DNA from: Bacteroidales bacterium
Lineage (GTDB): Bacteria; Bacteroidota; Bacteroidia; Bacteroidales; VadinHA17
Assembly (NCBI GenBank): GCA_029210565.1
Contig: JARGFQ010000012.1
Location: 1 to 64,000, forward strand
Direction of reading: 5' to 3'
DNA: 64,000 nt
This document shows positions 45,583 through 54,434 of the stretch, one piece after another. Made by a program: the position numbers and the translations under genes. The notes beneath the pieces are model-generated. The model saw only the letters and a program-made list of their open reading frames with translations, was not told the DNA's origin and searched no databases. Every line of letters begins with the position of its first letter. Position 1 is the first letter of the stretch.

Positions 45583-45741
45583 ATGATTGAGAAAAAGCCT
45601 GTTGTCCATAAATCTCCCGATCTGTCCCTCATGAAGGAGGTTGTGATTGACCACAGAACAAAGATTTATATCCCTTCTGATGCCGATGCCGAAGAGGCAA
45701 AGGCGAGGTACCTGGCTCTCAGGAAAACCAGAAGGCCATAA
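45583..45741 (+). CDS. Small 52-residue protein downstream of cspA
   Basis: ATG at 45583, only 18 bases after the cspA terminator, opens a 52-codon frame ending at TAA 45741. It encodes a charged protein with an acidic/basic C-terminus (PSDADAEEAKARYLALRK). I do not recognise the family. Codon use looks like that of neighbouring genes. No promoter separates it from cspA, so it may be expressed by readthrough. Confidence 0.45.
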   Translation: MIEKKPVVHKSPDLSLMKEVVIDHRTKIYIPSDADAEEAKARYLALRKTRRP

Positions 45742-46170
45742 CAGTCACCTTAATATTCCATTGAGGCCATTTCTGCCGTTTTTCAATGCCGGCATGCTCA
45801 TTTTTTCATGAAAATGGTGAAAAAGTAGCCGGATACTACAATATCTTACCGTCTAAAATCTTCTGTTTGTCAAAATTCAATATTCTGTCGGGAATGCAAT
45901 ACCTGGCATTTGTAAAGGCTTGAGATACAAACGCATACAGCTTAATGCAATTTCCGCGGGGATTATATACCCCGGAATTTAGTAAAAAAGAGGCCTCTTT
46001 TGACGAATGACCCTGTCAGCCATGTTAGTGGTTGGTTAGTGTCAGTAAACACCCCGAATACGTTGATTAACGACTTGCCTGACAAGCGCAAAAGCCCAAT
46101 CAGTGGGCATTAGATGCTTGCTTCGGGGCTGCTCGCACCTTATCTTTGACATGACCAAAGGACCAAATTC
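45742..46170. other. Gene-poor stretch with a 16-bp palindrome and a promoter
   Basis: No convincing gene. It contains CCGCGGGG...CCCCGG with AT-rich flanks (about 45951-45980), a perfect palindrome AAAAGAGGCCTCTTTT (45986-46001) and a TATCTTTG -7 element at 46141-46148 serving the next genes. Confidence 0.5.
46141..46148 (+). promoter_or_regulatory. -7 element TATCTTTG for the small gene at 46171 and the gene at 46328
   Basis: TATCTTTG matches TAnnTTTG and lies 22 bases before the ATG at 46171. Confidence 0.5.
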
Positions 46171-46305
46171 ATGAAGATGATTTTTCAGATAACATCACCC
46201 GAAACAGGCATGGTTTTGATCAGGCGCCGGAAGATTGCCAAGGCATTACGCTGGTGGCTCAGGGAGAACGGGATTGTTTTTGACTACAGGTACTATATGG
46301 CATAA
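46171..46305 (+). CDS. Possible small basic 44-residue protein
   Basis: ATG at 46171, just after a TATCTTTG promoter, opens a frame to TAA at 46305. The product is basic and tryptophan-bearing (LIRRRKIAKALRWWLRENG). The next gene starts 22 bases later, so the two would share a transcript. It could instead be untranslated leader. No family is recognised. Confidence 0.4.
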   Translation: MKMIFQITSPETGMVLIRRRKIAKALRWWLRENGIVFDYRYYMA

Positions 46306-46327
46306 CAAAACAATACAACAGCAAGAA

Positions 46328-46948
46328 ATGAATACAGAGCCAATGGGAAACAATATAAACGAATTCAGCGACAGGCAGGCAGGTCTGAATTCCCGGATGA
46401 TGAAGCTGGACCATCTTTTTGCTGAGCTCAATGCTGACGTTCGTCACGACCTGATGAAGTATCTTGAAGATCTGGGAACGGTCAATGAGACCAGCATGCT
46501 TGTAATTCCGTCATCACGACATTTTTTCTATGATACGGAGGACATGAAGGGAGTAAAGACCGTTGTCAATCTCAAGCAGCTGAATTATGTAAGGGAGATA
46601 AGGGATTTTCTGCATAATGTATCGAGGATGCTGCCCAATGGAAGCCATTTTGTAGGTTGTTTCATTGACAACAGAACACAGAACGGCTTTTCCGACAAGT
46701 ACGGCAATCTCCCCAGGAACCTCTCGGAGAAGGCGGAGGCCTATGAGAACGGTATTGAATCGAGGATACCCTTTATTAACAGGATGTACAGTTTTATCGA
46801 TCTCAAGACCAACAGGTATCTTACGAAGAGGACCGTCTCAAACCTTCTTGAGGAGTGCCGCCTGCAGCTTATCGGCATGACAGAGATAAACGGACTGACA
46901 TATTTCCATGCAAAGAAGAGTTCAGCCCGGATCGAACTGATAGCATGA
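46328..46948 (+). CDS. Unknown protein resembling the N-terminal domain of Bacteroidota sugar transferases
   Basis: A 206-residue soluble protein started at ATG 46328; the frame is open to 46235 but the upstream residues look non-coding. The segments VVNLKQLNYVREIRDFLHNV, LPNGSHFVGCFIDNRTQN, LKTNRYLTKRTVSNLLEECR and GMTEINGLTYFHAKK recall a domain found at the N-terminus of some Bacteroidota exopolysaccharide sugar transferases. There a methyltransferase-like role has been suspected. No membrane segment is seen. Function unknown; a role in surface polysaccharide assembly is only a guess. Confidence 0.65.
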   Translation: MNTEPMGNNINEFSDRQAGLNSRMMKLDHLFAELNADVRHDLMKYLEDLGTVNETSMLVIPSSRHFFYDTEDMKGVKTVVNLKQLNYVREIRDFLHNVSRMLPNGSHFVGCFIDNRTQNGFSDKYGNLPRNLSEKAEAYENGIESRIPFINRMYSFIDLKTNRYLTKRTVSNLLEECRLQLIGMTEINGLTYFHAKKSSARIELIA

Positions 46949-47016
46949 TTAAGTGATTGGATAACCGATAATTAAATTAGATACTTAAATAGTTTACATA
47001 AATTAAAAAGGCTGAG

Positions 47017-47985
47017 ATGAAAAAACTTATTTATTTTTTTGCAGCGATAATGATGGTCGCGGCGCTTGGATCCTGCGAGCAGGACGAAAGCGAGATTTCA
47101 CTCAAGAAGGGAGACGCAATAGCATCTTCTACTCCTGATCCCAGTGATATTATGGAGGTTACTCCTGTTATTATACCGGGAGCAAATAACGGTGGCAACA
47201 GAACATGTGCCGAAGTGGCTGCGGCATTTTCACTGCCGGCCGACTATTTCCTGTGCGGAGAGAAGGTAGATTATTACGGAGGTGTCTTTGCAGGCAACTT
47301 CCCTGACGGTGTTCTCGTCAATGTAACCCACGGCAAATTTATTGATTTTGAGCTCGAGGGTCCGATAATGATCGGGGACAAATACTATGTCGTAGGTGCA
47401 GTAATAGTTAAGGGTGGAAATGCAGCAAATGTCTATTTTTATCCCGGAGGCACCCTGGGTGACAGCGGGCTGACGGCACCAGTAAACGCCTCCGGTAAGG
47501 CGGCAGGACTGAGCAATCTGACCTTCTGCCTCGTAGAAAAAGTTCCTGAACTGGTAATTGCCCTGAAGACTTACCTGGCAACACCGATACCCGGTGATAC
47601 ATGGACATACATCAGAAAAAGCGCCTGGGCAGTAAGCGGAGGACTTGGAGTCGATCCCACACCGGGAACACTTCACATGGGGTACAACTACTACATCTAT
47701 GGCATGGAGAATACATTTGACCTTGTGGAGGCATCACTGCCTGCAATAATAGGTCCGATCGGTACCATTAAAGCCAGGGATTACTATGAGAGTGATATAC
47801 ACTATCTTGAAGTTGTTCTTGATATCAACAGGGACAGAGGCCTGGTATTTGATAACTCATATCTGTACGTAGGGTCATACGAGGGTTATGAAGGAAGGTA
47901 CTACACCGCATTCCAATACACCGCAATTGATAATATTGTCTCACAGAGGGTGTTCAAAATCGACCTGTCAGGGATTAAGTATTAG
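47017..47985 (+). CDS. Unknown secreted lipoprotein
   Basis: A 322-residue lipoprotein (lipobox ALGSC, Cys20) of no family I recognise. After a Ser/Thr/Pro-rich linker it has a beta-rich part (GVLVNVTHGKFIDFEL, YYVVGAVIVKGGNAANVYFYPGG) and a second part with YIYGMENTFDLVEAS and a terminal FQYTAIDNIVSQRVFKIDLSG. Four cysteines beyond the lipobox could form disulphides. It is monocistronic and ends in a strong terminator. Surface display is likely. Confidence 0.6.
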   Translation: MKKLIYFFAAIMMVAALGSCEQDESEISLKKGDAIASSTPDPSDIMEVTPVIIPGANNGGNRTCAEVAAAFSLPADYFLCGEKVDYYGGVFAGNFPDGVLVNVTHGKFIDFELEGPIMIGDKYYVVGAVIVKGGNAANVYFYPGGTLGDSGLTAPVNASGKAAGLSNLTFCLVEKVPELVIALKTYLATPIPGDTWTYIRKSAWAVSGGLGVDPTPGTLHMGYNYYIYGMENTFDLVEASLPAIIGPIGTIKARDYYESDIHYLEVVLDINRDRGLVFDNSYLYVGSYEGYEGRYYTAFQYTAIDNIVSQRVFKIDLSGIKY

Positions 47986-48026
47986 CAGGGTTCAGGACGG
48001 AATAGCGAGACAATTGTTAGACGGGA

Positions 48027-48056
48027 GAGGTCAGCCGGAAGGCTGGCCTCTTTTTT
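48027..48056 (+). terminator. Intrinsic terminator after the unknown lipoprotein gene
   Basis: GAGGTCAGCC (48027-48036) pairs with GGCTGGCCTC (48041-48050, one G-T pair) around GGAA, followed by TTTTTT. Confidence 0.85.
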
Positions 48057-48351
48057 ATACATATCTGTCTGGGTTATAAAACGGAGGCAGCCCTCACTTT
48101 TCTGTACCTGTGCGGGCTGCCTCTCAAAATTAAAAAGGACCTTCGGAATTATAAAGTAATACAATATTACGGAGTTGACAATGGAGCAACAGGCTGGATT
48201 TGATGAAAATATGCAATTGGATGGTCAATGGATGAATGGTGGTGACGGAAAATATTTCCGGCAAATCCGGAAACTGATCCACTAATTGAGATTAGCAAAT
48301 TAATGTTTAAAATTTGTAATACATATTACACCTCGTATTATAAATTTTATT
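48057..48351. other. Intergenic stretch with a second long hairpin
   Basis: A perfect 10-bp inverted repeat GAGGCAGCCC (48084-48093) / GGGCTGCCTC (48114-48123) with a 20-base loop lies just beyond the terminator. On the minus strand it is followed by CGTTTTAT, a possible terminator for leftward transcripts. A 34-codon frame at 48181-48285 is too weak to call a gene. Confidence 0.5.
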
Positions 48352-48359
48352 TATTTTTG
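48352..48359 (+). promoter_or_regulatory. -7 element TATTTTTG before the structured RNA candidate
   Basis: TATTTTTG immediately precedes the 5' arm of the hairpin that starts at 48363, as expected for a non-coding RNA with its own promoter. Confidence 0.5.
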
Positions 48360-48362
48360 GGC

Positions 48363-48455
48363 AAAGGCAGTTTCAGTCACGTACGCTAGTCGGACAATTT
48401 TTATATCTATACCTTAATTCAAAATGTACGTGGGGGGAGGAACTGCCTTTTATAT
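48363..48455 (+). ncRNA. Candidate structured non-coding RNA (~90 nt)
   Basis: AAAGGCAGTTTC (48363-48374) pairs with GGAACTGCCTTT (48439-48450), and the nested CACGTAC (48378-48384) pairs perfectly with GTACGTG (48426-48432). An asymmetric inner loop (AGT against GGGGGA) separates the stems, the terminal loop is ~41 bases, and TTTATATTT follows the outer stem. A TATTTTTG promoter element lies four bases upstream. Closed outer stem, inner loop and own promoter would suit a regulatory RNA; a short 6S-like RNA cannot be excluded. There is no meaningful open frame. Confidence 0.5.
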
Positions 48456-48675
48456 TTCTTCCTCCGGGCGCGGAGCCCTTTCATACTTCACGACTGTAAG
48501 CCTCACTTATCATCCGACGCATCAGAGAAAGTGAGATATGATATATGGGCTTTCACACCCGGCATCTTCAGACCTGGCTGCCTGAAGGCCACTATCTTCG
48601 TAAAGTAAGTTAGAACTGTGTATAAATGGAAAAGGCACCTACGTATCAACCTTCCTAAGTGCCTCATTATCAGTG
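48456..48675. other. Gene-free stretch with further potential stems
   Basis: Alternative hairpins GGGC/GCCC and CTCCG/CGGAG lie near 48463-48478. AAGCC/GGGCTT enclose CTCACTT/AAGTGAG at 48498-48552, and AGGCAC/GTGCCT lies at about 48633-48664. The last could end transcription of the leftward tRNA. No gene is seen. Confidence 0.4.
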
Positions 48676-48750
48676 TGGGCGATGTAGGGATCGAACCTAC
48701 GACCCCCTGCTTGTAAGGCAGGTGCTCTGAACCAACTGAGCTAATCGCCC
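48676..48750 (-). tRNA. tRNA-Val (anticodon TAC)
   Basis: On the minus strand a complete cloverleaf: acceptor GGGCGAT/ATCGCCC, D-arm GCTC AGTTGGTTCA GAGC, anticodon stem CCTGC/GCAGG with loop CTTACAA (anticodon TAC, complement at 48713-48715), and T-arm GTAGG TTCGATC CCTAC. The CCA end is not encoded. It is transcribed from a promoter at about 48840-48847, through the tRNA remnant upstream. Confidence 0.95.
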
Positions 48751-48765
48751 TTATTTCAAACTCTG

Positions 48766-48827
48766 TGGTCCTACGACCCTCCCGACACTAGTGTCGGGTT
48801 GGCCTGAACCAACTGAGCTAATCACCC
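48766..48827 (-). pseudogene. Broken tRNA with its anticodon arm replaced by a palindrome
   Basis: Leftward, GGGTGATTAGCTCAGTTGGT and the following TCAG copy the 5' half of the adjacent tRNA-Val with one change in the acceptor. Where the anticodon arm should be stands the perfect 18-bp palindrome CCCGACACTAGTGTCGGG (48781-48798). Then comes GGGTCGTAGG, matching the start of the tRNA-Val variable/T-arm, and the 3' acceptor strand is missing. It cannot fold into a normal tRNA. It lies in the leader of tRNA-Val. Confidence 0.65.
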
Positions 48828-48839
48828 GAAAAGCGAGTG

Positions 48840-48847
48840 CAAATATA
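48840..48847 (-). promoter_or_regulatory. -7 element TATATTTG for the tRNA transcript
   Basis: Minus-strand TATATTTGCACTCG lies 12 bases before the GGGTGAT of the broken tRNA, so the primary transcript starts at or just before the remnant. Confidence 0.45.
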
Positions 48848-49135
48848 ATTCACATTTTTGATTACGCAATGGAGAGTCCGAAAATTGCTTAACCTATTAG
48901 CAGAGTTTAAGAAACTGCCTTTACAACCATATTTCATTTCAATTTGTCCTGTTATTAACTCTGTTGATTACGCATTCATGATCAATAATATAACTAATCG
49001 AAATTTATTTATATTAGCTTTTGGTTCTTTTTGACTTTGAGTTAGTTGCAATTTGCAGGCAAAGGGCTGCAAATTTGAGGCTCAAATAATTGATAGATAG
49101 TATGATATGTGTCCCCTATTCTGATCCAGACTATT
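48848..49135. other. AT-rich gap before the giant adhesin gene
   Basis: No gene or clear hairpin. The sequence is AT-rich, with TTTGCAGG and CAAATTTGAGG at 49054-49082. A precise promoter for the adhesin cannot be fixed. Confidence 0.35.
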
Positions 49136-52100
49136 ATGAAACGCACCCTCCTGTTACCGTTTCTGCTTGCCATTGTCCTGACACTGCCTCCGCTAACGGC
49201 TGAAGCGCAGGTTGGTCCCGGAGGTGTCGGCAGCATCGTCAATACGCAACTGTGGCTCAGATCAGACAGTCTGATAGCCATCCAGCCTCTTTATTTTGTT
49301 ACCAGCTGGTATGATCTTTCCGGTCATATGCGCGACTTCGGGCCGGTGGTCATGGGACAGACAGTTCCATCGCTGACCCTTGATGCCGTTAATGGTTATC
49401 CCGCTGTCACCTTCACTGACCAGGGCGGAGTGGGAGGGGACTTCCTCGGGTACAGCGGATCACTGGGTATTGCCGGATCTGATGCAGCCACCGTGGTAAT
49501 TGTTGCGCGAAACAGCACCGCCGCCGACGAACAGAATGGCGGACTCTATATGGGACAGAAAAATCTCGGGGGAGCCAATGCCGTCAGAAGCTATAACCTT
49601 GAATATGCTGATGCCATACGTTTCAACGATGATGACCAGGTTTTCAGTGACGGACACACGGCTGGCGGCCTGAAGATAATTTACTATACCAATCCTTCCG
49701 GTGCCTCTGTATCCGGCTATGGGGCCTACCTCAACGGAACACCACTCACAGGAAGCTCATCGTCGGGATTTGTGCCTTCACTTGTTTCCAACTTCGCACT
49801 GCTCGGGGCGACGCAGATGAATGCTACTTTTAATCCCGAGGGCTACTTCGACGGAGAGATGATGGAGGTGGTGCTCTTCTCAGGTCAGCTTAACGATGCC
49901 GAGCGGGTTGTGCTGCACAATAACCTCGGAGCAAAATACCTGCTTCCCATAGCCGATGACCATTACGCATGGGAGGTGACTCACTCACACGATGTCACAG
50001 GCCTCGCGGCTTACAACGGCACAACTTTCACCAATGCCTGGTCGACGGGCATGTTATCAGTCACTTCCCCTGCTGATCTCAGTGAAGGTGAATATCTTTT
50101 CTTCGGGCATGATAAGGGGGGGGTAAAGACATGGACCACCGACGAGGTGCCTGCTCCCGGCACTTACCGCCTTGCACGGGAGTGGAGGTTTGACGAGACC
50201 TCGGATGTCGGTACCGTGACCATCAGCATCCCTGCCTCCTCGCTACCGGCACTGCCACCTGGTTACCCGACGGTAGGAATAGTGACCGACGATGATGGCG
50301 ACTTCACATCGGGGGCTGTCATGCACCGCCCCACGCTCACGGCCGGAATTTACACCCTTGATCTGAACATCACGGACGGGCAGCACATGGCCATCATTGC
50401 CTTCCGGCCGGAGGTGAACTTTACTGTTGCATCGGACTCGGGCACGGAAGATATCACCAGTGTTACCGTTCAGGCGTACCTTAACTATCCACATACTGCA
50501 GATCTCACGGTAGACTATGCAGCTACCGGCGGTACGGCCACCCTGGGAGTCGATTACAACCTCGCTCCCGGTACCATTACAATTGCATCAGGATCGGTGT
50601 CCGGTTCATTCAACATTAACGTTATCAACGACGCACTTGTTGAGCCTTCCGAGACAATTGTAACCACCCTTTCAAATCCCTCCGCTGAATTGTCGGTTGG
50701 CGCCCAGAGCAGTCATACCTATACCATCCTCAATGACGACTACGTCTATGCCTCCTTCTCCTCAGCCACGGCCTCAGGAGCGGAAGGCAATGCCTCTGCT
50801 CTTGTCACTTCGCTTGAGATAGTGGTCAGCGGAGGCATCATCAGCCAGCCAGGGAGCCTTATAGTGATGGTTTCCAATGGCACCGCCTCATCGGCGGACT
50901 GGTCACAGACGGGCAACCTGGTCTCCATCCCCGCAGGAGATTACACCACCCCGGTAGCGATATCCATCCCTGCCTCAGTACTTACCATCCTGGGTGATCT
51001 CACCGTTGAACCGGATGAGACGGTGAACCTGAGCATGAATACCTTTATGACGGTGACCGCAGGCACGGTTGTCAACTCCGTTTACACGATTCTTAATGAT
51101 GATAATTCAACAGTGAGTGTAGCTGCTGCAACCCCGGTCCTGGATGAGGGTGGGCCGGGAGCGGCAGGTACGGGCACATTTGCCTTTACCCTCAGCAATC
51201 CTGTCTCGACAGCAAGGACAGTTTCCTACACTGTGTCCGGGACAGCAGCATCCGGAACCGATTTCGTTACACTTCCGGGGTCGGTTGTGATACCTGCAGG
51301 AGCACTGACGTACAATCTTACCATGACTTCTGTCGCCGACCTGATTGTTGAAGGCGACGAGACGGTGATCATTACAATCACCGGTGTCTCAGGTGCGCCT
51401 GCCGTGTCAGTCAACTCAACACCTGCAGTAATAACCATTGTTGATGATGATCTGCCGGTGATACTCTATTCGCCTGCCGCGGTGAATATGGCTGAGGGAT
51501 CCACGGCTATGGTTGAAGTATGGCTGGAGAGTGCCCCTGCTGCACCGGTTACCATTGACGTTTCCACCCTTATGCCGGGACTGCTTAATATTTCTCCTGC
51601 GACACTGACCTTCACTTCAGCTGACTATGCTACCCATCAGGTGATAACCCTTCAATCGGTGGAGAATACATCCCTGGGAGACCAGACAGATCACCTGATT
51701 CTTTCTGTGAATGATGCACTCTCGCATGACACTTTTGATCCTCTTCCGGATATAGACATCCTGATCACAATTGTAAATAATGACGTGGCATCAATAGTGG
51801 TTAATCCTGTCAGTGTAACTGTTGCCGAGAACGGAACGGCCACATTCACAGTCTCTCTCTCTGCCGCGCCGGTCTCAGGCAGTGTTGTTGTTGACCTGAT
51901 CAGCAATAATACTGACGTTGCCACGATAAATATTACGCAGCTGACATTCACCACGGTCAACTACAATGTTCCGCAGACCATCACGGTTACGGGGGTCAAC
52001 AACAACACCGTGCCCGATGCAGCAACCACCATCTCTCTTGCTGTCAATGATGCGTTGTCAGATGACGGTTATGACGGTGTGACAGCAACTGTCAGTGTCA

Positions 52101-54415
52101 ATGTTACCAATGATGACCTGGCAGGCTTTGTTGTCAACCCGGTCAGCCTGACAATCAACGAAGGGGGGCCGGCAGGGCAGTTCACCATAGTGCTGACGGC
52201 CCAGCCCGTCACCGATGTGGTGTTTGACCTTGTCAATGCCGCACCCGTGCATACAACCCATCTCCCGCAGGTGACCTTTACCTCAGCAAACTGGAACATA
52301 CCCTTAGTAGTCACCGTCACTGCCGTTGAGGATCTCCTTGATGCGGATCGCACTGACATTATTGCCGTGACCGTGAACCAGGCACTTTCCGATAACAGTT
52401 TTGACGGCCTGGCCGCACAGAATGTCACTGTCAATATTGAGGACGATGATCCTCCTGTTATCACCGGATGTCCCGGGGATATCACCGCAAGCAATGACCC
52501 GGGCACCTGTTCGGCTGTCGTTAGCTGGACAGCTCCGGTCTCCACCGCAGCCATGGTATCGACTCATCTCCCCGGCTCAACCTTCCCGGTGGGAGTGACC
52601 ACGGTGACATACACATCCACTGACGACGACGGACTGGTTTCGGTCTGTTCATTTGATGTCACCGTCAATGATACCGAGGATCCTGTTGTGGTCTGTGCCG
52701 ATGCATCCGTCACTCTGAACGCTACGGGCAATGCTTCTATAATTGCTGCTGATGTTCTTGCCGGTGCTCCGACAGACAACTGTGCCGTTGCATCAGTGAC
52801 GCTGAGCCAGTCGTCATTCACATGTGCAGACCTGGGCAGTGTCACTGTCACCGTCACTGTCGCCGATGCCAGCGGCAACACAGTCTCGTGCGATGCCACG
52901 GTGACTGTCAATGATCCGTCACCTGCACCCTTTGATGCCGGTCCTGATGCCGCCCTCTGCAGCTCTGAGACCGGATACCAGGTCACAGGAGCCTTCCACA
53001 CCGGGGGCAGCGTCAGCTGGTTCAGCGGCGGAGACGGTACCTTTGACGATATCACAGCCGACAATCCCTACTATACCTTTGGCCCCGCTGATTTTACCAC
53101 TGGCAGCGTCACCCTGACCATGGAGGTTACAGGGGGAGGCTCATGCGGCACGGTCACTGACGAAGCTGTCATTACGATACATCCTTTGCCGGCGATACAG
53201 GTTACACAGTTTGATGCCATCAGCTGCGCCGGACTATCCGACGGTGAGATAGTATTGAGTGCAACCGGCGGTGCGGATCCGTACGCTTTCAGTATCGACG
53301 GTGCTCCGTTTCAGGTGTCGGGCTCGTTCACCGGACTTACAGCTGCAACCTACTATTTTGAGGTCATGGATGCGAACGGATGCATCACCGACACCAGCCT
53401 GACTGTTATTGAGCCTCAGCCCTTTATGGCTACCCTTGACAGTTCAGGGAATGTCACATGCCACGGTGTCGGCAATGGCGCAATCTACACTACACTCTCC
53501 GGGGGCACGACACCATACAGCATAATCTGGACAGGCCCTGACGGCTTCACAGCCTCATCGGCTGACATAGAAGGACTTGCCCGGGGTATCTATGAGGTAA
53601 CGGTTACTGACCTAAACGGATGCGCCACATTTAATCTCACACGGGAGATCACCGAGCCTGACGCTATTGCGATAACGGGAGTCACCCTCTCTGAATTCGG
53701 AGGGTTTGGTGTTTCCTGTCCCGAATCATATGATGGTTCTGCCGCAGTAACGGTAGCAGGAGGGACTCCTCCGCTGGTGTTGTCGTGGAGCGGTCCCGGT
53801 GGATTTACCTCCGATGCAGATGCCATCTCCTTCCTGCCGGCAGGTACTTACACACTCACCATCACCGATGGCAACGGTTGTGTAATGACATCAGAACACA
53901 CTCTTACTGCACCAGCAGCAATGAATATCACTGCTGAGACGGTGCCTGCTTCCTGTCCGGATACACGCGACGGAACCATCGATCTTACGGTTACCGGAGG
54001 GGCAGGAGAGCTTATCTTCCTGTGGAGTGACGGCATCACCTCAGCTGACCGCAGCGGATTGCTGTCAGGTGATTACACCGTAGTGGTGACCGATGCCAAC
54101 GGATGTTTGCAGCAACAGACTGTGACGGTCGGGGTAGCAGGCCTTGATTGCCTTAAGGTATACGAGATAATAACACCCAACGGTGACGGCAGCAATGATA
54201 CCTGGAGGATCAGGAACGCCGGCCTCTACCCGGATGCCGAGGTGTTCGTCTATACCCGCTGGGGCAAGCTGGTATATAACAGCAGAAACCTGGCAGATGA
54301 GTGGGATGGAAGATACAACGGCAAGCTGCTTCCCAATGACTCGTATCACTATGTCATTCACCTGAATGACGGTTCAGAACCGCGGACAGGAGTAATCACG
54401 ATAATCAGCAAATAA
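49136..54415 (+). CDS. Giant T9SS type B surface adhesin (LamG-like, Calx-beta, HYR, SprB repeats, CHU_C)
   Basis: A 1,759-residue secreted multidomain protein. In order: a signal peptide (from ATG 49136); a LamG/concanavalin-like domain (QLWLRSDS...AERVVLHNNLGAKYLLP) and a linker domain. Then three Calx-beta-like repeats (about 50.4-51.45 kb), and three longer related repeats with VNDALS endings (51.46-52.44 kb). One clear HYR domain (DDPPVITGCPGDITASND) follows, with a second HYR-like part and PKD-like sequence. SprB-type repeats of about 80 residues (53.2-54.1 kb) precede the C-terminal T9SS type B signal (YEIITPNGDGSNDTWRI...GVITIISK). Surface display through T9SS is expected, with the PorP/SprF gene 19 bases downstream as partner. 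Confidence 0.88.
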   Translation: MKRTLLLPFLLAIVLTLPPLTAEAQVGPGGVGSIVNTQLWLRSDSLIAIQPLYFVTSWYDLSGHMRDFGPVVMGQTVPSLTLDAVNGYPAVTFTDQGGVGGDFLGYSGSLGIAGSDAATVVIVARNSTAADEQNGGLYMGQKNLGGANAVRSYNLEYADAIRFNDDDQVFSDGHTAGGLKIIYYTNPSGASVSGYGAYLNGTPLTGSSSSGFVPSLVSNFALLGATQMNATFNPEGYFDGEMMEVVLFSGQLNDAERVVLHNNLGAKYLLPIADDHYAWEVTHSHDVTGLAAYNGTTFTNAWSTGMLSVTSPADLSEGEYLFFGHDKGGVKTWTTDEVPAPGTYRLAREWRFDETSDVGTVTISIPASSLPALPPGYPTVGIVTDDDGDFTSGAVMHRPTLTAGIYTLDLNITDGQHMAIIAFRPEVNFTVASDSGTEDITSVTVQAYLNYPHTADLTVDYAATGGTATLGVDYNLAPGTITIASGSVSGSFNINVINDALVEPSETIVTTLSNPSAELSVGAQSSHTYTILNDDYVYASFSSATASGAEGNASALVTSLEIVVSGGIISQPGSLIVMVSNGTASSADWSQTGNLVSIPAGDYTTPVAISIPASVLTILGDLTVEPDETVNLSMNTFMTVTAGTVVNSVYTILNDDNSTVSVAAATPVLDEGGPGAAGTGTFAFTLSNPVSTARTVSYTVSGTAASGTDFVTLPGSVVIPAGALTYNLTMTSVADLIVEGDETVIITITGVSGAPAVSVNSTPAVITIVDDDLPVILYSPAAVNMAEGSTAMVEVWLESAPAAPVTIDVSTLMPGLLNISPATLTFTSADYATHQVITLQSVENTSLGDQTDHLILSVNDALSHDTFDPLPDIDILITIVNNDVASIVVNPVSVTVAENGTATFTVSLSAAPVSGSVVVDLISNNTDVATINITQLTFTTVNYNVPQTITVTGVNNNTVPDAATTISLAVNDALSDDGYDGVTATVSVNVTNDDLAGFVVNPVSLTINEGGPAGQFTIVLTAQPVTDVVFDLVNAAPVHTTHLPQVTFTSANWNIPLVVTVTAVEDLLDADRTDIIAVTVNQALSDNSFDGLAAQNVTVNIEDDDPPVITGCPGDITASNDPGTCSAVVSWTAPVSTAAMVSTHLPGSTFPVGVTTVTYTSTDDDGLVSVCSFDVTVNDTEDPVVVCADASVTLNATGNASIIAADVLAGAPTDNCAVASVTLSQSSFTCADLGSVTVTVTVADASGNTVSCDATVTVNDPSPAPFDAGPDAALCSSETGYQVTGAFHTGGSVSWFSGGDGTFDDITADNPYYTFGPADFTTGSVTLTMEVTGGGSCGTVTDEAVITIHPLPAIQVTQFDAISCAGLSDGEIVLSATGGADPYAFSIDGAPFQVSGSFTGLTAATYYFEVMDANGCITDTSLTVIEPQPFMATLDSSGNVTCHGVGNGAIYTTLSGGTTPYSIIWTGPDGFTASSADIEGLARGIYEVTVTDLNGCATFNLTREITEPDAIAITGVTLSEFGGFGVSCPESYDGSAAVTVAGGTPPLVLSWSGPGGFTSDADAISFLPAGTYTLTITDGNGCVMTSEHTLTAPAAMNITAETVPASCPDTRDGTIDLTVTGGAGELIFLWSDGITSADRSGLLSGDYTVVVTDANGCLQQQTVTVGVAGLDCLKVYEIITPNGDGSNDTWRIRNAGLYPDAEVFVYTRWGKLVYNSRNLADEWDGRYNGKLLPNDSYHYVIHLNDGSEPRTGVITIISK

Positions 54416-54434
54416 AACTAAACCGGAAGGAGAC

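Noticed and set aside
48181..48285. 34-codon ORF (MEQQAGFDEN...)
   Set aside because: Too short, no promoter motif and no recognisable family; kept only as a note in the intergenic entry.
50413..52440. Long minus-strand open frames opposite the adhesin
   Set aside because: They mirror Val/Thr-rich beta-repeat codons of the adhesin; no start signals or family features.
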